Part shown: positions 20,016-30,488 of the stretch, one piece after another | How positions within the stretch are numbered: position 1 is the first letter of the stretch | Layout: the number at the start of each line of letters is the position of its first letter | From: Heliopora coerulea | Taxonomy: Eukaryota > Cnidaria > Anthozoa > Scleralcyonacea > Helioporidae | Length of the DNA: 64,000 nt | NCBI GenBank assembly: GCA_030142905.1 | Contig: JASJOG010000206.1 | Coordinates: 496,001 to 560,000 of the forward strand | Direction: 5' to 3' | Made by a program: the position numbers and the translations under genes | Notes under the pieces: generated by a model | What the model was told of the DNA's origin: nothing | The model's database searches: none | What the model saw: only the letters and a program-made list of their open reading frames with translations

Positions 20016-21722
20016 ATGTCCGTATCGAACGAGGATAAGCTCATTGAGTCACTAATCTGGAGTAAGAAGATGTATAGTTTAGCAGAATTCGTGGATAAGT
20101 ACAAGCTACCACAAGTTGTATGCGTCGAAATCGGCTTTTACGGAGATACTGAGACCACTACGCTGGGAGCCGGTCAAGTCCTTACGCTGCATTCCCTACG
20201 AAAAACGAATAAAGTGGTGTGTGAAGCGGCCTTTGACAGTGCTGTAGTAATATCTTTAAATTGTCCTCTTAAAGTTGAAGTTCATCCTAAACCAAGGGAC
20301 TGCAGTCATGCCACGGTTACAGTAGACCAACTGATTAATTTGTACAGTCACATAAAGTTCATCCGTGTGTTGGAGGGACATCACGATAAGAAACACTCCG
20401 AAGAATTATTTGAAATTGACGATGTCCTTAAGATTAAACACATAGATCACGACAAATGTGTAATAACTTGTAAAAACGTAACCACCAACCAAAAAGTATC
20501 GGTTCCCTTTGATTGCGCAACCTTATTTTCTCCTCTACTCGACCACAGAGAATTTACTGTGGCGGAAGTAAAAGAGAGATTTGGTTTTCCAGCCAAAGTC
20601 CGGTTCTTGGAAAAAAAAAGTGAGCAGCACTTACCTTCGAGAAACGAAGACTCTGCGAAGTTAGTTTCCAGTCTGGGCGAAGTCACTCTCCTTGAGGAAA
20701 TTGAAGATACTGTCGTGATTTCGACAACGGTTGGGGGAAACCAGGAAACCAAGATTTGTCTGGAGATTCCGAAAGGGTTGGATATCCAGATTGTAGTAGC
20801 TGAAGGGTTTATTAGAGGGGACGAGACGTATCAGAAAATTGTGAAAACACTTGACGAGCGGTTAAACCGAACAAGACTTTCCGATTTCGAAAACTTGGAT
20901 TTCTATCAACATATTGATGCGGTTCAGAAAGGTACAAAAGATCCAGCGACCTTCGCTTCGGTTGAGCAGGCATCAGTTGATGTCAAACGGCGAGTTGCGG
21001 AACTTCGTTTGAAAGAATTTGCCGATCAACCGGTTCCCCATCTACCTCCAAAAGCTTCAAAATCCGACCAGGACTTTACCTCTCCTCCCGCACTCCCGCC
21101 TAAACCGGGTCCCAAACCAGTCCCCAAGGACAAATCAGCCTCAAATACTAGCTCAAAAGTGATCAATAGTATCAGGCGTTTCGGCTTTTCAATCAAGTCC
21201 CCGGCACGGTTTCCTTCTCTTAGGATCCCTGGGAGAAGCAAAAGCCATAGTGATCATGAATACGTCGAAACAATGGTGAAAGCAGATCAGAATTACGTTG
21301 AAGCAACTCCTGACTTACGATACGCACACTTAGATCCAACTTATGTCTCTAGCGACGAGCATGTGTATGAAAAACCACATTGGGATAAGGAAGAAATACC
21401 TCGTAAACCCAATATACCACACGCTGAGGTCCTGAGAACCCTACCTTCAAAATCACCCGTATCAGAAAAGGAAGAGATCTACCAAGCAATTGCTCGTATC
21501 CCCCAAGACTTGACGGGATTAAGCGTCGAAGACGTCTGTAAACTCTTGGAATATTTAGGCATGGATTGCTACATCAAGACCTTTGCAAAAGAGTTGGTGG
21601 ATGGTGAGATGCTAACAAGCATGGATCGAGAGTCGCTTGAGTCTTTGAACATGTCGGCTTTTCACGTAAAGAAACTCATTAAATTCATTGAAGGATGGCG
21701 ACCAAGTACTAGGAAATTATAA
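20016..21722 (+). CDS. CABIT-SAM adaptor, type 1 copy in unit 1, 568 aa, intact
   Basis: ATG at 20016 (MSVSNEDKLIESLIW) begins a single open frame. CABIT covers about 20-270: YKLPQVVCVEIGFYGD near 30, SLNCPLKVEVHP near 82 with the domain cysteine, and FTVAEVKERFGFPAKVRFLE near 180. The linker has one compact SH3-type patch at about 355-372 (PPALPPKPGPKPVP), then many tyrosines (EYVET, NYVEA, RYAHL, TYVSS, VYEKP), none in a clear YxN context. SAM covers about 494-563 (IPQDLTGLSVEDV to FIEGWRP). A pyrimidine-rich tract ending TAG sits just before the ATG and could be a splice acceptor for a 5'-UTR intron. AATAAA overlaps the stop region as a possible poly(A) signal. It is over 95% identical to the copies in units 2 and 3, but this copy reads HEYVE where they read YEYVE. 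Confidence 0.9.
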   Translation: MSVSNEDKLIESLIWSKKMYSLAEFVDKYKLPQVVCVEIGFYGDTETTTLGAGQVLTLHSLRKTNKVVCEAAFDSAVVISLNCPLKVEVHPKPRDCSHATVTVDQLINLYSHIKFIRVLEGHHDKKHSEELFEIDDVLKIKHIDHDKCVITCKNVTTNQKVSVPFDCATLFSPLLDHREFTVAEVKERFGFPAKVRFLEKKSEQHLPSRNEDSAKLVSSLGEVTLLEEIEDTVVISTTVGGNQETKICLEIPKGLDIQIVVAEGFIRGDETYQKIVKTLDERLNRTRLSDFENLDFYQHIDAVQKGTKDPATFASVEQASVDVKRRVAELRLKEFADQPVPHLPPKASKSDQDFTSPPALPPKPGPKPVPKDKSASNTSSKVINSIRRFGFSIKSPARFPSLRIPGRSKSHSDHEYVETMVKADQNYVEATPDLRYAHLDPTYVSSDEHVYEKPHWDKEEIPRKPNIPHAEVLRTLPSKSPVSEKEEIYQAIARIPQDLTGLSVEDVCKLLEYLGMDCYIKTFAKELVDGEMLTSMDRESLESLNMSAFHVKKLIKFIEGWRPSTRKL

Positions 21723-21789
21723 TAAATGTGTACATGATGTAAAGAGAGAACTTACCACCTTTGAATTATCTGGTGACCTTTCATGTGAC

Positions 21790-24700
21790 ATTGAAAATTT
21801 TATTAAGTATCAGATATTACAATTAGCAATGTAACGTAAGTAAATTATACTATTTTGAAGGTACAAGGTAACTGAAATAAGCATTAAGGGCTAACCTAGT
21901 CAGTTAGCTATGCTATATAAATTGCATAGGTAGGTCTACTGAAATATTACAAATTAACAAGAATAATGGTGACAGTAATACAATGGTAATATTATAGTAA
22001 AGTAAAACAAAATTAGTGAAGTTAGAGAATATTAGATTAGTGAATAAAGTAAATTAAATAAATTAGTATATAATATCAATACGGATGAATTATTATAACA
22101 ATAGCGATACAGTTGCACGCAATTACACGCAACTAAGTATTGCTTGTTCTACTAAAGCAAGTATATTCAAAATATCAACAAAATCCCGAGAAGTAGAATC
22201 ATTCGTTTTTATAGGACGAGAAAATTGAATTTTTCAAGTGATCTTTAAACTTCGACAAACTAAAATTTTTAACGTCTTCATCAATCGAATTCCATACCTT
22301 TGCACCAACAAATCTGATATTGAACTTACCATAGTTCGTTGTTATTTTTGGAAGTAAGTATGATGACCTTGAAGCATGTCTGGTATTATAATTATGCCGT
22401 TGATTTACTCTGATAAAATATTTATCAAATGTCTGGGGCAATTTGCCCGAATAAAAATTATAGACAAATATTGCATTCTGCAGATAGGCAAGGTCGTTGA
22501 ATTTAATGATCTTGAGCTAAATGAAGAGAAGGTTAGTATGGTCATAGAAACCAGAGAAAGTCATAAGTCGGATGACCTTTTTCTGAAGAAGAAATAGGGG
22601 TTTAATAGTCGAGGGATAAGTATTACCCCAGACTATCAGACCATATATTAAGAATGGATATATTAATGCATAATACAGATTTATACATATACTAATGTCA
22701 ACAAAGTGGCGGATTTTTGATATCATTCCAATGCTGCGTTTTATTTTATTGCTAACAAATAATATTTGCGTTTTCCAATTAAGATGAGAATCTATCATCA
22801 CACCTAAATATTTTATGTTATCTGATTGTTTAATAATCTGATCTTTTGATATTAACTTTACCGTGAAGGGAAGGATTTTTTGAGGTGGATGAAAGATAAC
22901 AAAATTAGATTTAGCTTTATTTAATGATTACTAATTGGCATAAAGCCACTCATGGATATGATTAAGTTCATTATTTACAATTGATTCAAGCTGAAGTAGA
23001 CTTTTATTAGCATAAAAAAGAGTTGAATCGTCAGCAAAAATGTGAAAATCAAGTATATCAGAAGAACAATAAAAATCATTGATGTAGAGTAGGAATAACA
23101 ATGGCCCAAGAACTGAGCCTTGTGGAACTCCACATGAAACATGCAGGAAATCAGACTTAATACTTCCCATGTAAACAAATTGCAATCTTTCACTCAAATA
23201 TGAGGCAAACCAATCATTTGCAACTCCTCTAATTCCATAATAATCAAGCTTACTAATTAAAAGACTGTGATTAACTGAATCAAAGGCCTTACTTAGATCC
23301 AAAAATATACCACAAGAATACTTGCCATCTTCAAAAGCCTTTTGAATATTATCAGTAATGGAAATAATTGCTTGAGTGGCGGAATGTGAAGATCTAAAAC
23401 CAAATTGCTTGTTATAAAGTATATTCTATTCGTTAACAAAGCATGAAACTCTTTTAAACATCAGTTTCTCAAGAATTCTATTAAATACTGAAAGCAGAGA
23501 TATTGGACGATAATTGTCTAGTCTAATTTGAGTCCCTTTTTTATATACTGGAATTACACTAGCTAATTTAAAATGATAAGGAACAACCCCAGTTGAAAAC
23601 GAACAGTTAAATATAATTTCTGGTGGCTTAGAGATAGTTACTTTCAAAGATTTCAATACTCCTGTGGGTATACTATAAGGGCCAGTTGCTTTAGTTGAAT
23701 TCAAATTATCAATTACATCTTCAATTTCAACAGCAATAGTTGGATATAAGCAACAACTCTGTGATTGCTTAAGCGGTAAATAAGACATAGCCGTTTTGTT
23801 CACAGTGGGAATAGAGTTTGCCATATTATTTCCAAAATTGGAAAAATATTCATTAAAAGCAGTTGAAATTTGTCTACATTCAAATATTTCCGAATTATCA
23901 TGAAGAACTATCTTTGAGGGCAATCCGCTACTTAGTGGTTTAACACTAATTATTTGTTTTATTCCTCTCCATATGTTTTTAATATTAGCTTTATTTGAAT
24001 TAAAATATTTATAATAGTAATCTTTTTTACTTAATCTAATTTGGTGATTTAATTTATTTCTATACAACTTATATTTATCATAATTATACCCTGACCCTGT
24101 TTTAATATACTTTTTGAAAAAAATGTTTTTAATTTTTAGCGATTGTTTAATACCTCTGGTAATCCATGGTTTACACATTTGCTTAATTTCTCTTTTACTA
24201 AGTTGTTTTAGAGGTAGATGATGAGTTTTTATCCTGTATAAATATTCGAAATAATAATAATAATAATAATGTGTATCAACAATAGAAGATAGTTTAGAAT
24301 AAAACGAGTCAAATAGCACATTAACATCTTTGCTATTGGGAAGTTTGTCTTCCCAATTGATAGATTGAATATCAATGAAAAGTCTAGCTTCATATAATAT
24401 GAATAGTCTCTTTTCAGAGATTTGTAATTTTTTCTGGGAGAGATGATAATTTATTTATAATCAGAAAATTCGGAAGATGGTCAGTCAAATCACAAACTAT
24501 GTTCTCACTAATGGTGTGATGTACAATAGAATTAAAGAATATATTATCAATTAATGTCGCTGAATGGTCAGTTATTCGAGTAGGTTGTAATGGTCAGTCA
24601 AATCACAAACTATGTTCCCACTAATGGTGTGATGTACAATAGAATTAAAGAATATATTATCAATTAATGTCGCTGATTGGTCAGTTATTCGAGTAGGTTG

Positions 24701-25345
24701 TAATGGTCAGTCAAATCACAAACTATGTTCCCACTAATGGTGTGATGTACAATAGAATTAAAGAATATATTATCAATTAATGTCGCTGAATGTTCAGTTA
24801 TTCGAGTAGGTTGTAATATATGAGGGTTAAAAGAATAGGAAGACAGAGTATTTGAGAATTCATCAGTGGGTGAATGAGATTCAAAATTAAGAAGATTGAT
24901 ATTGAAATCACCCATCACAATGCAATATTTGTTTTCACAATTTATTTTATCTAAAATTGAATTCAAGTTACCCAGAAATGCATCAAGATCAGTTTTAGGG
25001 TGTCTAAAGATTACACCACAAATAATATTGTGATTGAGGTCACTCTGTAATTCTATCCATAGAGACTCAATCAACAGTGGTATGTGAAAGTTCATTTCTA
25101 ATAGTAAAATTCAGTTCATTAGAGATATGAAAGCCGACTCCACCAGCATTGGAAAGACTTGGCTGAGAAACGAAATAATTTCCCTGAATTTTGTTATTGA
25201 ATATATGCTCATCATCAGCTTTATATTTAGTTTCAGTTAACCCGATTACTGAAAAATTATAATTAAATTCCGCTAACATTAGCATGAAATTATCAAAATT
25301 TGCATTGAGACTTCTAATATTAGAATGTAAGACCGAGAAATGTTT
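21790..25345 (-). mobile_element. CR1/jockey-like non-LTR retrotransposon, about 3.56 kb, unit 1 only
   Basis: Minus-strand coding runs in order: AP endonuclease (25366-25067: LHSNIRSLNANFDNF, VIGLTETK; 25095-24685: CIVMGDFNINLL, TLIDNIFFN), RT N-terminal part (24319-23426: NYRPISLLSVFNRILEKLM), RT core (23302-22931: DLSKAFDSVNHSLLISKL, GVPQGSVLGPLLFLLYINDF, IFADDSTLF with FADD), thumb (22801-22517: HLNWKTQI, YALIYPFLIYGL) and the C-terminus (22441-22199: HNYNTRHA). Frame breaks make it inactive. The borders come from comparison with the empty site in unit 2 (37400-37420): shared sequence stops at 21789 and resumes at 25346. The insertion therefore postdates the duplication or was never copied. 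Confidence 0.88.
24479..24817. repeat. 113-bp tandem triplication inside the LINE endonuclease region
   Basis: The block starting GGTCAGTCAAATCACAAAC begins at 24479, 24592 and 24705, an exact period of 113 with few mismatches. Because 113 is not a multiple of three, the extra copies shift the frame of the endonuclease ORF. Confidence 0.9.
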
Positions 25346-26003
25346 ACGTGTGTAGATATATGACATCCTGTTGCAAAACCTGAGTCAATCGAAGCTATAT
25401 TGTTGTTACGGCATTGTTTACTTTGTTATGAAGTTATGTATGATTGCATGAAAATGTCAGATGCAACGTAGTTATTCATACCTCGGAACATTAGAGAACA
25501 AACTTCCTAGTGGCTAATTTTCTTTAATTTCGCTAAATGCGTTAAAAGCAGCTAGTTCTTATAGCCTACACTGTGAATAATCGGCAGTTGGGACTAAATT
25601 TTTTTTGAAGGTGTGATTATGCCAGAAAGGATAAGCTCTTAATATTTCTGTTTTTTAAAAAATTTACACGAAAAAATTTCTCAATTCTAATTGGTTAGGG
25701 GCGGTGCAATTTGTGTAGCAAGAAAGGGTATTGCAACACAAATTCCTCAGGCCACAAAACAGACCGATTAGATTAAAAAAAAAATCCAGAAGTCTACGTT
25801 AAGCCCATCAAATAAAACCTCTGAAATACGGAAAAATGTGCAGTATAATAGTTGCAACCGAAAACATTGACCTTACCTTTGAGAAGATTTTCTATGGTGA
25901 CCTGTTTTTGTCGCTTTCGTACATCACGTCCAGCTTGACTTTTAACGTAAATTATTAACTGGTGGAAAATATTTTGTCTTTCAATTTGGAATAAATGTTT
26001 ATT

Positions 26004-26165
26004 GAATGAATGAATATACGAACGAACGAACGAACGAATGAAATTTTAATATCCATCTTGAGTTGAAAAATACAGTGGATTTACAAGTGAATTGAACTAC
26101 GTGTTGAACTCTCTTAGATCAGATTGCTGCAGTCTGTCGGATTGTCGGATACGCGTGTTTTAAAC

Positions 26166-26209
<44 letters not shown>

Positions 26210-26381
26210 GAGTTATATATAGTATATAGTATAACTCGCAGAGCGAGTTATACTCGGTTTCTAAAGACCTGAAATATTTATTGCTACTTTAAGTTTCACG
26301 AATTTCAGCGATCATCAGGCATGCGTGAAACTTAAAGTAGCAAATAAATATTTCAGATCTTTAGAAACCGAGTATATATAT

Positions 26382-26442
<61 letters not shown>

Positions 26443-26460
26443 CATATATATAAATATATG
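26004..26460. repeat. Simple-repeat and palindrome cluster, unit 1
   Basis: In order: (GAAC/GAAT)n at 26004-26042, (AT)n at 26171-26208, a long fold-back at 26250-26375 and more (AT)n to about 26460. The left arm of the fold-back, from ATACTCGGTTTCTAAAGACC to GTTTCACG, pairs with its complement ending GAAACCGAGTAT. The same positions in units 2 and 3 also hold (GAAT)n, (GT)n/(AT)n and a different palindrome. Confidence 0.75.
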
Positions 26461-26526
26461 TATATAAATACAAAAGCGCTCTATATTTTCATTCCAACGC
26501 TGTAACCTTCGTGGTACTCATCATTG

Positions 26527-26568
<42 letters not shown>

Positions 26569-26574
26569 GCACAC

Positions 26575-26960
26575 TCATACATTGCAGTCTATAAGAACAA
26601 GCAGCTACGGTCTGTTGGTTTGTTAGTGCTGTATCAACTTGATGTGACAGATTGATAATTGTATGTTCTCTACTGAACTTTTGCAGTCTGTATAGAAAAG
26701 ACAGTTGCAATCGGTCGGTTTGTAATTGATGTTTGAGTTTGATGTGCTGTTTTATCAGGGCTACGTCACCTTGATATGACGAACTGATACATGAATGTCC
26801 TCCATAGTACTGCTTGTTGAAATCTATTAGAACAGGATACTACAGTCTGTCAGTTTGTAGTGCTGTAAGAGTTTGATATGTTGTTTATCAGAACTGCGTC
26901 ACCTTGATATGACAAACTGATACATGTAGTTCTTCACATAACTGTTGATGACTATTAGAA
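26575..26960. repeat. Degenerate minisatellite (about 100-135 bp period), unit 1
   Basis: Three to four imperfect copies of a block containing a TCTRTWAGAACA-like start, then GTCTGTYRGTTTGT and CTTGATRTGACRRACTGATA. It recurs at 38488-38880 and 51157-51548 in units 2 and 3. Confidence 0.7.
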
Positions 26961-27111
26961 CAGATGACAATGAAGCAACAACTCAAACAGACTATGCTGG
27001 CACTTGTTGATATTGATTTTACAGGTGTGATTCAAGACTCTGCCACATTTCCATGTAATCTAAAATCGCGTTGCAGTCATGCTATGTCATCATATCCTTC
27101 ATATATACATA

Positions 27112-28004
27112 TATTTCAGCTGATCAAAATCAGCTGGTTTTGTAACTTTGAAACTTGTGTGAAGTGTTCTGACGATCTCCTCGTATCCTCCGTCTCCTTT
27201 TATTAACCCTTCTGCGACGGCAACATTTATTGGTAAATTTTTCGGGAGCACTAGGCAATGTTTGTCATCTAGTTCCCGCCAACCGTGGTTGAAATGACGG
27301 AGGTTTCCATGGTTTCCTTTACAAGAAAAACCTCTCCGAGCCGCGAGAGCTTGTTTTTCGAAATCTGACCAAGCGTCGTATTCCCACGGATGTCTCCTCG
27401 GTCGTTCATAAAACGTACCCTTGCAGGGAAGCCGAAGGTTGCCTTGATTTCCGCCAGAGAATATCTCTGGCAGTTGAGCAACGGGATAAATGTTGCACGA
27501 CATCCGTAAGTCAGCGTCGTTTGTCGTTTAGTTCTGATGTTTTGGAAATTGACTAACTTCTTCTTTTTGTCAATATTTGTTATTTTTAATAATTCGTCGA
27601 TTTGAACTGTTTCGTCTTTGTTGTTTCGGCAATCAGTCCCTGTCTCGGATGTTTTTACCTTGACGTATTCGACCTCGTGATAAATGCATTTTAAGTCTTG
27701 CACGCTACAGTATTCATACTTGCGTTGAAAAGGATAGACTTCAGCCTTTGTGGAACAACCTAATGGAATCATTATCTGCTTACTGAAGCAATCTTTCCCG
27801 ATGACCTTTGAAGTCGAAGAGAGTGTCATGCAAGGCGAGAACCTGATGAGCACTCAAGCTTGTTTCCTCGTTTTCGTCGTAGTATCCGCCAACGACGCAG
27901 ACAACTTGAGGCAGTGTGTATTCGTCTATGAACTGAGCCAAACTGTACTCTTGCTTGCTCCAGATCAACGATTTGATCAGGTCGTTGTTGTTTGACTCGG
28001 CCAT
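27112..28004 (-). pseudogene. Type 2 CABIT-SAM pseudogene in unit 1, truncated after the CABIT domain
   Basis: ATG at 28004 (MAESNNNDLIKSLIW) starts a CABIT domain clearly homologous to 41157 and 53843 (LPQVVCVVGGYYDENEETS; PLGCSTKAEVYP; YSLAEIKATFGFPARVRF). A short insertion after ALHDT shifts the frame near 27850, and a deletion near 27290 shifts it again. Homology ends at about 27112, where the sequence passes straight into the (AT)n/TATACAT tract that lies beyond the SAM domain in units 2 and 3. The linker and SAM regions are therefore deleted, a loss of about 1.2 kb. Confidence 0.88.
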
Positions 28005-28255
28005 GAATTTGGTAATAAAAGACACCTATAGTCTTTTGTCTTCTTCCAGCCCAAGTTCTACCGTCCTAATTATTGTCTTTACCCAAATTTCTTACGATGG
28101 TTGTTGAAATCCTACTTAAACGCTACTCACTGACGGTTTGAAACAGAAAGCCCAATGTTGGAAAGAAGCATGTGGCGTCGATGGTTCACGAAGGGAAACA
28201 GATGATCAAGGAACTACTATAAGCAAAGGACAAATTATACACGAAAGGTATATAT

Positions 28256-28743
28256 AGATTATATACCTTTATATATAGATATATATAAAGGTATATATAT
28301 ATATATATTAGCTAGTGGCCGTTCGGAATTAGACACTCTCATTCGAGAAAGTTTGCTGATTGCTAAAATAAATCCCTCTCTCAACGTAAATATAAGGTCA
28401 TTTCCTCTCTTGTTATTCTAATTGCTTTTCTTTTCTTTTCTTTTCTTTTCTTTTCTCCTCCACCTTAATCCCTGTCATGACACCTCATTCATCATCCTCT
28501 CCTTCTCTCACCTCTATTTTTGTAATCGTGTAGGTTATTTAAGCCGAAAATTTTCATGTAAATAGACACTCTGATGATGTTACTTGTAAAGTGACGAAAC
28601 GTTAGTTCCTCATTAAATTTCTTTCAAAGTATCCTGACATGTGTATTTGATTATGGGCTTCTTCAAAATTATTTGCTGGGCAATAATCTTTATCACTAGA
28701 CTTCGTTTTCCGCCTGGTATCTCGATTGCCGAAATCCTAACCA
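28256..28743. mobile_element. 488-bp insertion in unit 1 with leader motif and hammerhead-like core
   Basis: Units 2 and 3 lack this block. It is flanked by the 12-base duplication AAAGGTATATAT (28244-28255 and 28744-28755). Inside are a (TTTTC)n tract at about 28424-28456, then CTGATGATG...GACGAAACG at 28571-28602. Near the right end, in inverse orientation, lies the leader CCAGGCGGAAAACGAAG...TTGCCCAGCA shared with the repeats at 1798-1995 and 55753-55934. The variable 12-base duplication and ribozyme-like core suggest a non-autonomous Penelope-like retroelement. Confidence 0.7.
28571..28606 (+). ncRNA. Hammerhead-ribozyme-like core (candidate)
   Basis: CTGATGA is followed by a hairpin (GTTACT / AGTGAC, one wobble pair) and GAAAC. 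This matches the CUGAUGA-stem II-GAAA order of the hammerhead, with one extra U before the stem. Stem I is not convincing, so catalytic activity is doubtful. Confidence 0.3.
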
Positions 28744-28755
28744 AAAGGTATATAT

Positions 28756-30488
28756 GTCTGGATACCGAAAGAGCTTATAATAAAAATTTAACGTGACGAC
28801 ACTTTCGATTGGTTGTTCCATGTGCTCAATTTCCCAATGATAGCTCTGGAATGTTGATTAACCAATCAAGATACGTTCTAAGGTTTCAGACTTAAAAAGG
28901 AAAATGTTTTTAGTCAACAAATTCAAACTTGTTTATCTTATTTCCAGTTGTATACCAAGTTTTAAAAGATTTGGTTAGAGTTTTTTAGGTCTCAGTGGCG
29001 TTACGAATGCACTGGTTACAGAGTTGGGCGAGCTCTAAGAACGCTAGAGTTATTTTCGGCTATCGCTTTGAGGAATTGTCATGCTTCCACTCAATACACT
29101 TTCAGAATTTGACCACGTGCATCCAAAACTCGACTGAGCACGGAAGACTGAAAGGTTTCTTAATTATTCCAAATAAGTGAGAATAACAACCAAAAATGAT
29201 TTGCGTTTACTGTTTACATGAATTGGGCTAATCTAGGACGGGCACTGTAGTATAAGAAGTGTATATTCTGTTATAATTCTATATCTTTTCCTGTCACCCT
29301 GGAAATTTTCGCGAAGAGATAACAACAGGAACACGGTGTTAGGTGATAAAGAACCCAGAAAAACCGCTCAAAAACTTTCCCTTCTCGTTCTGCATTTGTA
29401 TCCTTGCATTTCTGAGAGAGTGTGAACATGTGCTCAGAACGTCGGTGGTGAGTTTTCGATAGCTTGCAACTTTAATTTCTAGTAATGTTTTGAAATATAT
29501 GCATGACGTAAAGAAACTTTACAAGCCCTGAACGTCTGAGGATATGGCCGCAGCATTAGAAAACAATACCACCCCAATGCCTTGGAATAAGAGAAATGAA
29601 GTAGCATGTTTCAAATTCCGTCACTTATCACTAACATCATTAACGTGGAAAACACGTGCGAAGTATGCAAATATTTAACGGCTTCCTTGTATGATTATGA
29701 CGGGAGCCATACCCACATCAGCCAATCTATTTTCATAAAATTCTTCTAATCAATTCCACCTAAAAACCTTAAATTACCCCCAGAGTCGAAGAATTCCTCC
29801 AAGAAGGATATTCCCTCGGGTAACAATTGCTGTCCTACGTGCTCATTGCGTAAAAAAAATAATAGGAGGCCGAGTGGAAGGAAGGGATTAGTGAGGGATT
29901 AAAGACAGTGTTCGAGATAGCTTCGAGCTTAAGCACTCGTATATCTTAACTAACCTCACTCGCCTATTTTAAACGCAAAGATTACTTTGAATTAGAAACA
30001 AGTGGATGGGGCCAGTGCAGCGAATTGAAACGTCGTTCAAAAATATTTTGAACAGTCTATCACGAGATCTGTTGTGCTAGCTAGGTTGAAACCAGGAATT
30101 CGGTACCGTGTTTGGAAACTAACGCAATCCAGACATGACAATACGACGAACAACATTGCATTTAATAATGTGTTGCAATTAACCTCGCGTGTGACAAAGT
30201 TACAACATATGGTTTTTATTTATTGGAAAGGCACCTTAACTTGCAACTTCAAAACAAGTATTAAAACATGACGTATATGCCCGGCTTATGTAGAGTCGAA
30301 TAATGATGCTCAAGTATGAGTTGCTAGCCTGAATCACTGGAATCATGATCCAAGCCGAAGTCTGAAACTCAAAAATGCTGGCTATAGAATCCCAGTTCTA
30401 ATCTCGGATTCTAGAACTTTGCCTAAGGTCATGGTTGCGCAGACAATATGAAATTATGAACAATATAATCTCATCTTCAGTTAACTTT
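28756..30488. other. Shared spacer between type 2 and type 3 genes, unit 1
   Basis: No coding sequence. It aligns with 41400-43150 and 54090-56030 in the other units. It presumably contains the promoter of the minus-strand type 2 gene on its left side. Confidence 0.6.

Noticed and set aside
24479..24817. CRISPR-like array
   Set aside because: Three contiguous 113-base copies without unique spacers, inside a LINE, in a eukaryotic genome.
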